This document shows, piece after piece, positions 25,256 to 34,436 of a stretch of DNA of 64,000 nucleotides; the first letter of the stretch is position 1; every line of letters begins with the position of its first letter. The translations under genes were made by a program, and so were the position numbers. Under the pieces are notes generated by a model that was not told the DNA's origin, made no database searches, and saw only the letters and a list, made by a program, of their open reading frames with translations. Source of the stretch: Microvirga sp. KLBC 81 (GTDB taxonomy: Bacteria; Pseudomonadota; Alphaproteobacteria; Rhizobiales; Beijerinckiaceae); NCBI RefSeq assembly GCF_003075415.1, contig NZ_QDAH01000018.1, positions 17,804-81,803 of the forward strand, given 5' to 3'.

Positions 25256-25834
25256 ATGAAGCACATTCTCGCCTTTTTATTCCTGTGCCTCGCTCCCATT
25301 GCGCAATCTGCAGCGGCAGCGCCGCTCGAACCTGATGCTGCACGTCAAGCTGCCCAAGGCGTTGTTGCAGAAGTCCTAGACGCTTTGGCGCGAAAGGATT
25401 TCACGAAGCTCGCATCGTCCATCGGTGAGGAGGGGCTGATCGTGAGCCCTTATGTGATGATCGATGGCGGCGATGTGCGCTTGTCCCGCGCCGAGGTGGA
25501 GAACTGCGCCACGAACCCACAAATGCGGCGTTGGGGCGAGAAGGATGGCAGCGGCGATCCTATTGAGGCCAATTGCAGCCGCTACTTCCACGAGTTCGTG
25601 TGGAATGCGGATTACCGCAAGGCTAACGAGGTGCTTTACAACGAGCCACGCCAGCGTGGGAACGAGATCAACAACAACCACGAATTCGCGCCCAACGGCA
25701 TCGTTGTCGAGTTGCACATTCGCGGCAAAAGCATCGAAACCGAGCTGGAATGGAAGATCCTGCGCCTGATCTTCCGCAGGAGCGATCAGGGATTGTCCCT
25801 GATCGCCATCACGCGGGATGTCTGGACGATCTGA
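25256..25834 (+). CDS. Secreted hypothetical protein
   Basis: Product of 192 residues with a clear signal peptide MKHILAFLFLCLAPIAQS then AAAAP, predicted cleavage after the Ala run. The mature domain has GLIVSPYVMIDGGDVRLSRAEV, RYFHEFVWNADYRKANEVLYN and a C-terminal ELEWKILRLIFRRSD, like a small cystatin/NTF2-sized periplasmic domain; no family recognised. ATG 25256 is set by the signal peptide. Followed by a strong terminator hairpin. Confidence 0.75.
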   Translation: MKHILAFLFLCLAPIAQSAAAAPLEPDAARQAAQGVVAEVLDALARKDFTKLASSIGEEGLIVSPYVMIDGGDVRLSRAEVENCATNPQMRRWGEKDGSGDPIEANCSRYFHEFVWNADYRKANEVLYNEPRQRGNEINNNHEFAPNGIVVELHIRGKSIETELEWKILRLIFRRSDQGLSLIAITRDVWTI

Positions 25835-25842
25835 TCGTGCTT

Positions 25843-25880
25843 AGAGCGACTTCCCATTGCTTGGGAAGTCGCTCTCTTCT
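25843..25880 (+). terminator. Intrinsic terminator after secreted protein gene
   Basis: Perfect 14-base inverted repeat AGAGCGACTTCCCA / TGGGAAGTCGCTCT with a five-base loop, followed by CTTCTTTG. Position is nine bases after the stop at 25834. It also lies beyond the 3' end of the convergent acyl-CoA dehydrogenase gene and may serve both. Confidence 0.85.
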
Positions 25881-25934
25881 TTGCTCTGCTGCATTTCCTG
25901 ACGGCGAACCGGATCCACTTCACCGAAAAATGCT

Positions 25935-27107
25935 CTAGGCCGTCTTCACGAACAACTCGCGGCCGATCAGCATGCGGCGGATTTCGCTGGTGCCGGCGCC
26001 GATCTCATAGAGCTTTGCGTCGCGCAGCAGGCGGCCTGTCGGGTAATCGTTGATGTAGCCGTTGCCACCCAGAAGCTGGATGGCATCGAGCGCCATCTTG
26101 GTGGCATTCTCGGCGGCATAAAGGATAGCGCCGGCCGCATCCTCGCGCGTGGTCTCGCCCCGGTCGCAGGCCTTGGCCACTGCATAGACATAGGCCTTGG
26201 AGGCATTCATCGTCACATACATGTCGGCGACTTTGCCCTGCACGAGCTGGAACTCGCCGATGGGCTGTCCGAACTGCTTGCGCTCATGGATGTAAGGCAG
26301 CACCACGTCCATGCAGGCCTGCATGATGCCGGTGGAACCCGCTGCCAGCACCGCGCGCTCATAGTCGAGGCCGGACATGAGCACGTTCACGCCTTTGCCA
26401 ACCTGGCCGAGCACGTTCTCCTCAGGCACTTCGCAATCCTCGAACACCAACTCGCAGGTGTCGGAACCGCGCATGCCGAGCTTGTCGAGCTTCTGGTGGG
26501 TGGAGAAGCCCTTGAACCCTTTCTCGATGAGGAAGGCGGTGATGCCGCGCGGACCCGCCTCCGGATCGGTCTTGGCGTAGACCACCAGCGTCTCGGCCGT
26601 GGGGCCGTTGGTGATCCACATCTTGTTGCCGTTGAGCACGTAGCGGTCGCCGCGCTTCTCGGCGCGGGTGCGCATGGACACCACGTCGGAGCCGGAGCCC
26701 GGCTCGGACATGGCGAGCGCGCCCAGATGCTCGCCGGAGATCAGCTTCGGCAGATAGCGGCGCTTCTGTTCCTCGTTGCCGTTGCGGCGGATCTGGTTGA
26801 CGCAGAGGTTGGAGTGGGCGCCGTAGGACAGGCCGACTGAGGCGGAAGCGCGGGAGATTTCCTCCATGGCGATCACGTGCTCAAGATAGCCCAGGCCCGC
26901 GCCGCCATATTCCTCCTCGACCGTGATGCCGTGGAGGCCCAAGTCGCCCATGGCGGGCCAGAGATCGCGGGGGAACTCGTTCTTGCGGTCGATCTCCTCC
27001 GCGCGCGGCGCGATCTTGTCCTGCGCGAAGTCGCGCACCGTCTCGCGGATGGCGTCGGCGGTTTCGCCGAGGTCGAAATCAAAGGCTTTGCTGGCGTTCC
27101 GTAACAT
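25935..27107 (-). CDS. ivd: Isovaleryl-CoA dehydrogenase
   Basis: FAD-dependent acyl-CoA dehydrogenase of 390 residues, oxidising isovaleryl-CoA in leucine breakdown. N-terminal domain [24 protein letters not shown]/substrate signature [27 protein letters not shown]; the [19 protein letters not shown] region, where isovaleryl-CoA dehydrogenases carry the catalytic Glu on helix G rather than near the C-terminus; and C-terminal [20 protein letters not shown]. That Glu position separates it from other acyl-CoA dehydrogenases. The methylcrotonyl-CoA carboxylase beta gene is 7.8 kb away on the other strand. Confidence 0.92.
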   Translation of the reverse strand: MLRNASKAFDFDLGETADAIRETVRDFAQDKIAPRAEEIDRKNEFPRDLWPAMGDLGLHGITVEEEYGGAGLGYLEHVIAMEEISRASASVGLSYGAHSNLCVNQIRRNGNEEQKRRYLPKLISGEHLGALAMSEPGSGSDVVSMRTRAEKRGDRYVLNGNKMWITNGPTAETLVVYAKTDPEAGPRGITAFLIEKGFKGFSTHQKLDKLGMRGSDTCELVFEDCEVPEENVLGQVGKGVNVLMSGLDYERAVLAAGSTGIMQACMDVVLPYIHERKQFGQPIGEFQLVQGKVADMYVTMNASKAYVYAVAKACDRGETTREDAAGAILYAAENATKMALDAIQLLGGNGYINDYPTGRLLRDAKLYEIGAGTSEIRRMLIGRELFVKTA

Positions 27108-27335
27108 CGAGTCCTCCTGCCTCCACCCGGCGATCCGCAGAAGACGGATACGCGATGGATGTTTTTATATCAGCCATCCTGGTCAGCATTGCTGTCCTTT
27201 TCAAGCTGGCGCAGGAGAAAAATTGGAGCAGATTCAGGCAGGCGGCTATGGAAAACCATGCTTTCGGCCGCGGAATTCGCCAAAGGTCGGATGAGGGGAG
27301 GGATGCAGGACGGCGTTTCCACAGACTGTGACGGG

Positions 27336-27371
27336 AAAAACTCTCCCCCTCACAAACAGGCGAGGGGAGAG
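27336..27371 (-). terminator. Intrinsic terminator of the short RTX gene
   Basis: On the minus strand the stem CTCTCCCCTCG / GAGGGGGAGAG is followed by TTTTTCCC, a classic intrinsic terminator, 25 bases beyond the stop of the short RTX gene. The rest of 27108-27396 contains no gene I can support. Confidence 0.85.
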
Positions 27372-27396
27372 CAAAGGTTATCGCACTCTCGGACGA

Positions 27397-28170
27397 TCAG
27401 AGAACGAAATCGTCGAGGTCGAGCGCTTTGGGCTTGTTCTTGAGCTGGATCTGGAACTCCGCCGCCGCATCCTTGTCGGTGTTGCCATAAAGGATGCCCT
27501 TCTTCGCGTCATAGCGAAGCTGACCTGCCGCCGTGAACTTCTTCTTGGCCGACAGAAGAGCCGTGAAGGCCTGGTCGCCCGCGGTGCGCGTGTTCGCATC
27601 GATCCCGCCGAGATCGATCAGGTCCTCGCCGGACACAAAGTCCGTGATGACGTTGCGATTCTTGCCGAGACCTGTGTCCCTCGTTTGGAAGACGAAGGTA
27701 TCGTGGCCGTCGCCTCCGGAGAGTACGTCAGCGCCCTTACCGGCGATGATCTTGTCATCGCCTCTACCGCCATTGAGAGCTTCGTCGCCGTTGTTGCCAC
27801 CGTCCTGCGGAGACGGATACACCACGTTCCAAATGTCGTCGAAGTGTAAGACCTTGCCGTCGGAGAACGCGATGTTCTCGATGGCGCCGCAGACATCCAC
27901 GACCTGGCTGCCTTCGAATATGAAGCCTAGGGTGAAGTATCCTTTGATCGTGAGACGCTGGTCGCCCAAAGTGACGATCAGATCCCTGTTGTCGTCCGTT
28001 TTCGCGAACTGCACCTCCGCCGAGGTGGCATCGATTTTCAGCGTATCCACCCCAGCCAAGTCGGAGATCGTGCCGTTGCCGCTCCCGCAGCCCCAAACAT
28101 AGGTGTCGTTACCTCTGCCGCCGTTCAGAATAAAATCGAAAGGGGTATTGATGATTGCAGCCATCGTCAC
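27397..28170 (-). CDS. Short RTX calcium-binding protein, paralogue of the neighbouring large RTX protein
   Basis: Product of 257 residues without signal peptide, presumably exported by a type I system through its C-terminal signal. RTX nonapeptide units are LNGGRGNDTYVWG near the start and DEALNGGRGDDKIIAGKG, ADVLSGGDGHDTFVF at about 130-165. A C-terminal serralysin-type module ends in DLDDFVL. It aligns with roughly the last 270 residues of the 669-residue protein next door, so it looks like a partial duplicate. Two cysteines (VWGCGSGN, VVDVCGA) are unusual for RTX proteins. GTG 28170 has AGAGG eight bases upstream; ATG 28164 is the alternative. Confidence 0.85.
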   Translation of the reverse strand: MTMAAIINTPFDFILNGGRGNDTYVWGCGSGNGTISDLAGVDTLKIDATSAEVQFAKTDDNRDLIVTLGDQRLTIKGYFTLGFIFEGSQVVDVCGAIENIAFSDGKVLHFDDIWNVVYPSPQDGGNNGDEALNGGRGDDKIIAGKGADVLSGGDGHDTFVFQTRDTGLGKNRNVITDFVSGEDLIDLGGIDANTRTAGDQAFTALLSAKKKFTAAGQLRYDAKKGILYGNTDKDAAAEFQIQLKNKPKALDLDDFVL

Positions 28171-28353
28171 GTTTCACGCCTCTGAATGAGCCTAGTATCA
28201 AGTCAGCTCTGATTATGTATCCGGATATTACAACATTATAAGCATCTTTACCTATGTCGGGGAGAGCGCTCCCGACCTTTAGCTATCAGACGCTTTTCAA
28301 GTCGATGCCGGCGGATGGCGGGGAGGCAGGGGAAATTGGTCGAATGAGGCTCC

Positions 28354-28391
28354 TATGAAAAAAACTCCCCTGCCTTAAGACAGGGGAGTTT
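28354..28391 (-). terminator. Intrinsic terminator of the large RTX gene
   Basis: Minus-strand stem AAACTCCCCTG / CAGGGGAGTTT with an eight-base loop, followed by a run of T and CATAGG. It lies 27 bases beyond the stop at 28418. A strong, textbook terminator separating the two RTX genes into separate transcripts. Confidence 0.92.
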
Positions 28392-28417
28392 GGAGGCTTC
28401 AGTCTGACCTTTGGGGA

Positions 28418-30427
28418 TCAGAGGATGAAGTCACTGAGCTTCAGGTCGGTCGGCTTGTTCTTGAGCTTGATCTCGAACTCAGCCGCAGCATCCTTGTCGG
28501 TATTGACAGACAGGACACCCTTCTTGGCGTCGTAGCGTAGCTGGCCTGCCGCCGTGAACTTCTGCTTGGCGGAGAGAAGTTTCGTGAAGGCATCGTTGGT
28601 CGAGGTCCGGCTGTTGGCGTCGATCCCGCTCAGGTCGATCCAGTCCTCGCCTCGGTTGAAGTCCGCGATCACGTCGCGGCTCTTGCCGAAGCCGGTATCG
28701 CTCCTGCTGCTGAAGACGAAGGTGTCGCCGCCGATGCCACCGGTCAGGGTGTCCACGCCGGCGCCGCCAACGAGCTTGTCGTCGCCGTTGCCGCCGCTCA
28801 GAACGTCCTTGCCGCCACCGCCGATAAGCACGTCGTCGCCGTCGTTACCCTTCAGGCTATCCTTGCCACTCCTGCCGTAGATGACGTCATCGTTCTTGCC
28901 GCCCGTGCGCAGCGGCAGAGCCTTCCAGACACGGTCGATCTGCCAGACCTGACCATCGGAGAACGCAATGTTCTCGATGTTCCCGCCATCCTCGGCCGTG
29001 AGGAAATAGTTTTCGACGACGAGCGTCTGACCATGCAGCGTCAGGGTCAAATCCTCGTAATCCTCACCCGTTGCTGAGAACTGAACCTCCGCCGACGTGG
29101 CGTGGATGCTCAGGGTATCGGTGCCGAGAGAATCCGAGATCGTGTCGTTCCCGCTGCCGAAAGCCCAACGATAGACGTCGTTGCCGGCGCCGCCCTTGAG
29201 CAGATCGTCGCCTGCGCCACCATCGAGGGTTTCGTTGCTGCTGGTGCCTTCAAGCGTGTCGCTGCCATCGGTTCCGACGATCAGGCCGTCCGTCGGGCTC
29301 GGCTCCGGAGTCGGTTCCGGCTCAGGGGTCGGCTCTGGCTTGGGGTCGGGGGTCGGCTCCGGGTCCGGTTCGGGGATCGGCTCCGGCTCGGGGGCCGGAT
29401 CCTCCGTCGGAGGCAGGGATCCGTTCAGAATCTCGAGAACGTCGCTTTTATGCCAGACGGTGCCGTCTGAGAATACGATGTTCTCGATATGGCTTTCATC
29501 TTCGTCGCTCTCACCTGTGACGAAGTAGAAGGACATCGTCAGGACTTCGCCTCCGAGCGTAATCGTCAGCGATTGCCTGTCGTCATCGAGAGCCAACGCG
29601 ACATCCGACGCACTCGCTGCGATGCGCAAGGTGTCGGTGCCGCCGGTGTCGAAGATCAGTTCGCTGCCTTTACCGGCTCCCCAGATATAGACATCGTCGC
29701 CCCGACCTCCGGCAAGAGCGTCCTCACCGGCTCCTCCATCGAGGGTATCGTTGCCTGAATAGCCCTCGATCACCTCTCCTCGCGATGTCCCGATGAGAAC
29801 GTCATTGCCATCCGTGCCGGTGACCGGCGGAACGGGTTCCTCGGTCGGCGGGGGCAGCGGAGGCTCCTCAGTGGGCGGAGGATCTTTGCCAGGAGGTGGG
29901 GAAGGATTCTGGCTTTCGAGAAGGTCCAGAACATCCTCGCGGTGCCAAACTGTTCCATCGGAGAAAGCGATGTTCTCGATGCGGCCTTCATCGGTCTCGC
30001 TCAAGAACCCACGAACGGCTGCAATGGCTTCACCCAGCTGGATCAGAAGGGTTGTGGTGCCCGGGATGATCGACAAGGTCACCTCCGAAGGAATCCCGTC
30101 GATCTGGATGGTATCGTTGCCGATGGAGTCAAAGATCTCGTCGAAACCGCTGCTCCGATTGAGGACATAAACGTCGTCGCCGCTGTTGCCGAAGAGCTTG
30201 TCACGCCCGGCGCCGCCATCCAGCAGATCGTTCCCGGCCCCGCCGATAAGCTCATCCGCTCCATCACCACCGTAGAGCGCATCGTCTCCACGACCGCCCT
30301 GCAGGTTGTCATTGCCGCCTTCCCCCTGAAGGATTTCCGCGGCATCTCCGCCGACCAGGAAGTCATCTCCCGACGTGCCCGGGATAACGACTTCGGCGGC
30401 GATAGCTGAATGATTGGCTTCGCTCAT
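28418..30427 (-). CDS. Large secreted RTX calcium-binding protein with four repeat blocks and Pro/Glu linkers
   Basis: Product of 669 residues with no N-terminal signal. It has four blocks of GGxGxDxLx calcium-binding units (roughly 15-105, 203-265, 385-440, 520-580). Three are followed by a conserved module ending IENIAFSDGTVW-x-DVL (haemolysin-type related domain). Two linkers, about 172-202 and 345-385, are Pro/Glu/Asp-rich (PEPEPIPEPDPEPTPD and similar) and probably extended. The C-terminal serralysin-like module (about 580-669) ends LKLSDFIL, suiting type I secretion. No catalytic domain is visible, so it is likely structural, adhesive or biofilm-related. No type I transporter lies in the window. 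Confidence 0.9.
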   Translation of the reverse strand: MSEANHSAIAAEVVIPGTSGDDFLVGGDAAEILQGEGGNDNLQGGRGDDALYGGDGADELIGGAGNDLLDGGAGRDKLFGNSGDDVYVLNRSSGFDEIFDSIGNDTIQIDGIPSEVTLSIIPGTTTLLIQLGEAIAAVRGFLSETDEGRIENIAFSDGTVWHREDVLDLLESQNPSPPPGKDPPPTEEPPLPPPTEEPVPPVTGTDGNDVLIGTSRGEVIEGYSGNDTLDGGAGEDALAGGRGDDVYIWGAGKGSELIFDTGGTDTLRIAASASDVALALDDDRQSLTITLGGEVLTMSFYFVTGESDEDESHIENIVFSDGTVWHKSDVLEILNGSLPPTEDPAPEPEPIPEPDPEPTPDPKPEPTPEPEPTPEPSPTDGLIVGTDGSDTLEGTSSNETLDGGAGDDLLKGGAGNDVYRWAFGSGNDTISDSLGTDTLSIHATSAEVQFSATGEDYEDLTLTLHGQTLVVENYFLTAEDGGNIENIAFSDGQVWQIDRVWKALPLRTGGKNDDVIYGRSGKDSLKGNDGDDVLIGGGGKDVLSGGNGDDKLVGGAGVDTLTGGIGGDTFVFSSRSDTGFGKSRDVIADFNRGEDWIDLSGIDANSRTSTNDAFTKLLSAKQKFTAAGQLRYDAKKGVLSVNTDKDAAAEFEIKLKNKPTDLKLSDFIL

Positions 30428-30579
30428 GGGTTCGGCTCCAGTGGTCGGTTTCTCTTTCCTGCCGACGGTTGCCTTTCAGAGAGGCTCAGCTGCATCCATC
30501 GCCAAGTCTATATGTTATAAACTAACATAGGCGCGATTACAAGAATTATTTCCCAAGGCCGGAAGCCCACGAGGGGCCA

Positions 30580-30612
30580 AACAAGAAAGGGCGTCTCATT
30601 GAGACGCCCTTT
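30580..30612 (-). terminator. Intrinsic terminator of the GH25 gene
   Basis: AAAGGGCGTCTC / GAGACGCCCTTT, a 12-base perfect stem with a three-base loop. On the minus strand it is followed by CTTGTTTGG. It lies 43 bases beyond the GH25 stop at 30655. Confidence 0.85.
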
Positions 30613-30654
30613 GGGGCTACATCGCAGCTACTGGGAAGTGCTTTTCGCTGAAGG

Positions 30655-31557
30655 CTAGTCGTCGATGCTGGCGGTCTGAATCGCGTCCAGGCCCTGGCAC
30701 TTTCCGGCGGAGGCAAGCTGGCGATAATCGCGGGGGTCGCAGGCGCTGGCAACGAACATGCGCCACTGGTTCTCGGTGCCGTAGAAGGTGTTGCGGTCCA
30801 CATCACCGTCGATGCCCGGCACGCGGCCGGTCGTGGTGAACTGCCAGAAGGTCCAGCGGCGGTTGGCATAGCGCTCGTGGGGCTCGGCGGCGGTGCTGCG
30901 GATCCAGAACGGATAATCGTTGAACTCGCCTTCCAGGATTTCCTTATGGAAGGTGATGTCCGTGTAGATGATCGGGCGCTTGCCGGTGTGCGCTTCCATC
31001 TCGCGCAGCATCACGTTGATCATGGCGAGCGCCTGCTCGCGCGGAACCTTCTTCGGACAGTTCACGGACTGGCCGTTCCATTCCACGTCGAGGACCGGAG
31101 GCAGGGCCTCTGGATCGGCGGGCACGTTCTTCCTGAACCAGGCGGCCTGCTCATGGGCCGGGCGGCACCAGAACACGAAGTGGTAGGCGCCGCGCGGCAC
31201 GCCTGCCCGCTTCGCGCCCATCCAGTTTTCCATGAAGCGGCTGTCGATATGGTCGCCGCCCTCCGTGGCCTTGATGAAGGCGAATTGCGTGCCGGCCTTG
31301 CGCAACGAGGCCCAGTCCACCTGGCCCTGCCACTTGGAGATGTCGACGCCGTGGATCGGGAGGCGATGAGCCTTGGCCACGCCATGGTGCGGGCGGGCGT
31401 CGCTCTTCATCGGGTAGCGGCTTGAAGTGGTCGGCGCAACGGCACAGGACGCGAGCGTCAGGGCGACGGCGGCCAGGGCGCCAAATCGGGCAACCCGAAG
31501 GAACGTCGTCAGGCCGGAATTTTTGGAACGGCTGGGAGAACGGCGGCGTGTCTTCAT
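30655..31557 (-). CDS. GH25 lysozyme-like lipoprotein
   Basis: Glycoside hydrolase family 25 (Chalaropsis-type) muramidase of 300 residues. A long basic N-terminus leads to a hydrophobic helix ending in lipobox LTLASC. The catalytic domain (about 70-275) has HGVDISKWQGQVDW with the conserved Asp, FAFIKATEG, RGAYHFVFW and PPVLDVEWNGQ carrying the Asp-x-Glu catalytic pair. It probably cleaves peptidoglycan while anchored in the envelope. The 80-odd residue tail after ANRRWTFWQFTTTG is normal for the family. Own terminator; neighbours are an RTX gene and mgtE. Confidence 0.9.
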   Translation of the reverse strand: MKTRRRSPSRSKNSGLTTFLRVARFGALAAVALTLASCAVAPTTSSRYPMKSDARPHHGVAKAHRLPIHGVDISKWQGQVDWASLRKAGTQFAFIKATEGGDHIDSRFMENWMGAKRAGVPRGAYHFVFWCRPAHEQAAWFRKNVPADPEALPPVLDVEWNGQSVNCPKKVPREQALAMINVMLREMEAHTGKRPIIYTDITFHKEILEGEFNDYPFWIRSTAAEPHERYANRRWTFWQFTTTGRVPGIDGDVDRNTFYGTENQWRMFVASACDPRDYRQLASAGKCQGLDAIQTASIDD

Positions 31558-31649
31558 CGGGCTTGACTGTAATGAACGCAGAACTTGATCGCATCAGGGA
31601 TGCACGAATTGGGTTAACAACCCCTTGCGATCTCGATCTTGCAATCAGA

Positions 31650-33074
31650 TTACAGTTTAAACCAAAGCGTGGCTATTCCCAGGAAGGAGAAGAAGCCCAC
31701 GATATCGGTGATCGTGGTCACGAATGGTCCCGAGGAGACGGCGGGATCCACGCCGAGGCGGTTCAGGCTCAGGGGCACGAGGATGCCGCCCAGGGCCGCG
31801 AAGATCAGCACCGTGATGAGCGCGAGGCCGATCACCAGCCCGATTTCAGGGGTCTGGAACCACAAGGCCGCCAGACCGCCCATGATAATGGCGAAAAGGA
31901 TGCCGTTGAGCAGGCCGACAGCCGCCTCCCGGACGATGATGCGCCAAGCGTTGGAGCGGCCGAGTTCGCGGGTGGCGAGCGCACGCACGGCGACTGTCAT
32001 GGTCTGCGTGCCGGCATTGCCGCCCATCGAGGCGACGATGGGCATGAGGATCGCCAGGGCCACCATGTGCTGAAGCGAGCTCTCGAAGATGCGGATGACG
32101 CCTGCCGCGAGGAAGGCGGTGCACATATTGGCGAAGAGCCAGGGAAAGCGGCTGCGCTGGATGTAGAAGACCGTATCCGACAGTTCTTCGTCCGGCTTCA
32201 CGCCGCCGAGCTGCTTGATGTCGGCGTCCGCTTCTTCTTCGAGAACGTCGACGATGTCGTCGACCAGGATCACGCCCACGAGGCGGTTCGCCTCGTCCAC
32301 GACGGCAGCAGAGACGAGGTTGAAGCGCTCGAAAAGGCGCGCCACCTCTTCCTGGTGCTCGGTGGCCTCCACCCGGTCCGGCTCGTCGTCCATGATCTCC
32401 TGGATCGTGACGGGACGCTTCGAACGCAGGAGCCTGTCGAGGGCGACGGCTCCCAGAAGATGGCCTGCCGGGTCGATGACGAAGATCTCGTAGAAGGTCT
32501 CCGGCAGATCCGGCGTCTCACGCATGAAGTCGATGGTCTGCCCCACGGTCCAGAAAGGCGGCACGGCGATGAACTCGGTCTGCATGCGCCGGCCGGCGCT
32601 GTCCTCGGGGTATTCGAGGGAGCGCTGGAGCGCGACACGCTCCATAGCTGGGAGCTGTTCGAGAACTTCGGCTTTCTCTTCTTCCGGAAGACTTTCCAGA
32701 ATCGTGACCGCGTCGTCGGAATCGAGTTCGCGAACACCCTCGGCCACGGTCGAGGTTTCGAGTTCTTCGAGGATTTCCTCGCGGACGGCCTCGTCCACCT
32801 CGGTCAGCGCGGTGAAGTCGAAGGCCGATCCCAACAGCTCGATGAGGCGAGGGCGGTGCTCGGGCTCAAGCGCTTCGAGCAGGTCGCCGAGCTCGGATTC
32901 GTGAAAGTCTTCCACCAGCTCCCGCAGCCGCTCGGTATCCGATGCTTCGATGGCATCAGCGGCAGCGGCCAGGAATTCCGGATTGAGCTCACCTTCCTCG
33001 TCCCTGAAGGCCAGGTGCTGATGGACCGGCCCTTCGGGCGGTGGAAGCGTCGCGTTGTTTTCGACTTCCATCAT
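31650..33074 (-). CDS. mgtE: Magnesium transporter MgtE
   Basis: Mg2+ channel of 474 residues. Acidic N domain (about 30-135); two CBS domains (about 140-265, with the DLPETFYEIFVIDPAGHLLG and RLVGVILVDDIVDVLEEEAD regions); and a plug leading to five membrane helices with IMPIVASMGGNAGTQTMTVAVRAL, the conserved pore signature. The ATG at 33074 is chosen because AAGGA stands seven bases upstream; a TTG at 33122 would add 16 residues. No Mg2+ riboswitch could be recognised in the 166-bp leader. Confidence 0.95.
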   Translation of the reverse strand: MMEVENNATLPPPEGPVHQHLAFRDEEGELNPEFLAAAADAIEASDTERLRELVEDFHESELGDLLEALEPEHRPRLIELLGSAFDFTALTEVDEAVREEILEELETSTVAEGVRELDSDDAVTILESLPEEEKAEVLEQLPAMERVALQRSLEYPEDSAGRRMQTEFIAVPPFWTVGQTIDFMRETPDLPETFYEIFVIDPAGHLLGAVALDRLLRSKRPVTIQEIMDDEPDRVEATEHQEEVARLFERFNLVSAAVVDEANRLVGVILVDDIVDVLEEEADADIKQLGGVKPDEELSDTVFYIQRSRFPWLFANMCTAFLAAGVIRIFESSLQHMVALAILMPIVASMGGNAGTQTMTVAVRALATRELGRSNAWRIIVREAAVGLLNGILFAIIMGGLAALWFQTPEIGLVIGLALITVLIFAALGGILVPLSLNRLGVDPAVSSGPFVTTITDIVGFFSFLGIATLWFKL

Positions 33075-33242
33075 GAGCCTGTCCTTAAGAAGGTTACTGA
33101 GGCCTTTTAGGAGCGTGCGCAAATCAGCGCAATGCGCCTGAAAAGCCTCATTCAGGGAATCGTTCAGTGCCGTTTCTGCAGGATTGATTCAGGTTCCCGA
33201 GAAAGCGATTCAAGAACCTGGAGCGTCACTCGATATGAGCAA

Positions 33243-33273
33243 CAAAAAAGGCCCCGGAAAAGGGGCCTTTTTG
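33243..33273 (-). terminator. Intrinsic terminator of tRNA-Leu
   Basis: AAAGGCCCC / GGGGCCTTT stem with U-runs on both sides, located 25 bases beyond the CCA end of the tRNA on the minus strand. Strong terminator. Confidence 0.88.
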
Positions 33274-33297
33274 TCATGCCTGCAGCATGTGATGAGT

Positions 33298-33382
33298 TGG
33301 TGCGGCCAAGAGGACTCGAACCTCCACGGGTCTCCCCACTAGCACCTCAAGCTAGCGCGTCTACCAATTCCGCCATGGCCGC
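33298..33382 (-). tRNA. tRNA-Leu (anticodon GAG)
   Basis: On the minus strand the 5' end GCGGCCATGGCGG pairs with 3' TTGGCCGCACCA, with the CCA encoded. The anticodon stem CTAGC / GCTAG encloses loop TTGAGGT, so the anticodon is GAG, reading CUC/CUU. The long variable arm between GCTAG and the T arm (GGTTCGAGTCC) fits a class II leucine tRNA of about 85 nt. No integrase or attachment duplicate was seen beside it. Confidence 0.96.
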
Positions 33383-33612
33383 GGAACTCGTTTCCAGGAG
33401 TGTTTTTCCTGAAGAGGTGGTCGCTCTAACAGATCGATCCGGGCACTGCAAGCCCATCTTTGCAGTCTGTCGCGAAACTCGACATTTCGACGGGTAAGAT
33501 GTGCATGACGCGGTCAGCAATCCCTATATGAAGGCCAAGTCTGAAGGATCGTGTGTTGACCCTCACCGGCCTTAAGGATCAGAACGTCCTCCTCCATCGA
33601 GCAGAAGGTGAC

Positions 33613-34341
33613 ATGGTGTCGAACCTGCGTGACAGCTTGGCCGATCTTTTTTTGAGCGAGAGCGGCGATTCCGTGGAATGGATTATCGCCGAGGGGCTGA
33701 CGCCTTATGAGCAGGCGGTTGCCTTCATGGAAGCAAGGGTCCAGGCGATTTCCGACGGCCAAGCGCGTGAACTCGTCTGGCTCGTGGAGCATCCCCCGCT
33801 TTATACCGCAGGCACCTCGGCTCAGGCTGCCGATCTCGTCGACCCGAACCGGTTCCCGGTTCATCAGACAGGACGGGGAGGACAGTATACCTATCACGGT
33901 CCCGGCCAGCGGGTGGCCTACGTGATGCTCGACCTGAGGCGTCGTAGGCCTGACCTGCGCCGTTATGTGGCAGCCCTCGAATCGTGGCTGATCCAGACCC
34001 TTGCGGCCTTCAACATCCGGGGTGAGCGGCGGGAGGATCGAGTGGGCGTGTGGGTGCGCCGGCCAGACAAGGGCGAAACCGCCGAGGACAAGATCGCCGC
34101 CATCGGCATCCGCGTCCGGCGCTGGGCGACCTATCACGGAATCAGCCTGAATGTGGAACCGGACCTTTCCCATTTCACCGGCATCGTTCCCTGCGGCGTC
34201 ACGCAGCACGGGGTGACCAGCCTAGTGGACTTGGGGATTCCCGTGACCATGCCCGAGGTCGACGCGGTGATGCGGAAGGCCTTCGAAGATATCTTCGGCC
34301 CCACCGAGAGGGTGGTGGCGCCGTTGCTCCCCAGCAACTGA
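33613..34341 (+). CDS. lipB: Octanoyl-[ACP]:protein N-octanoyltransferase (lipoate biosynthesis)
   Basis: Transfers octanoyl groups from ACP to lipoate-dependent enzymes. The product is 242 residues. Motifs are [35 protein letters not shown], the Lys in [14 protein letters not shown] and the thioester Cys in GIVPCGV, which form the LipB Cys-Lys pair. ATG 33613 with AAGG five to six bases before is preferred; the frame is open to 33553. LipA is not in this window. Confidence 0.95.
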   Translation: MVSNLRDSLADLFLSESGDSVEWIIAEGLTPYEQAVAFMEARVQAISDGQARELVWLVEHPPLYTAGTSAQAADLVDPNRFPVHQTGRGGQYTYHGPGQRVAYVMLDLRRRRPDLRRYVAALESWLIQTLAAFNIRGERREDRVGVWVRRPDKGETAEDKIAAIGIRVRRWATYHGISLNVEPDLSHFTGIVPCGVTQHGVTSLVDLGIPVTMPEVDAVMRKAFEDIFGPTERVVAPLLPSN

Positions 34342-34436
34342 ACGGCAGTTTTTCACACCTGCTATGGTCAGGCTTCTCCTCAAGGCCGCTTCGTGCTCTA
34401 AGCTAGAGCAAACGGCTGACCATTGGCGGACCTTTC

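Noticed and set aside
26286..26840. Plus-strand frame of about 180 codons opposite isovaleryl-CoA dehydrogenase
   Set aside because: His/Val/Gly-rich reverse-frame artefact of a well-supported gene.
29102..29528. Plus-strand frames with Gly/Ser/Val/Arg repeats opposite the Pro/Glu linker
   Set aside because: They are the complement of the linker codons in the RTX gene and have no ribosome site or start of their own.
28418..30427. Regular short periodic repeats that could be taken for a CRISPR or tandem array
   Set aside because: The periodicity is in codons for the GGxGxDxLx nonapeptide of an RTX protein; there are no identical repeats with unique spacers.
33075..33240. Mg2+ riboswitch (ykoK or mgtA type) before mgtE
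   Set aside because: No recognisable conserved core in the 166-bp leader.
33298..33382. tRNA-Leu as an attachment site for an integrated element
   Set aside because: No integrase gene and no direct repeat of the tRNA 3' end were seen on either side within the window.
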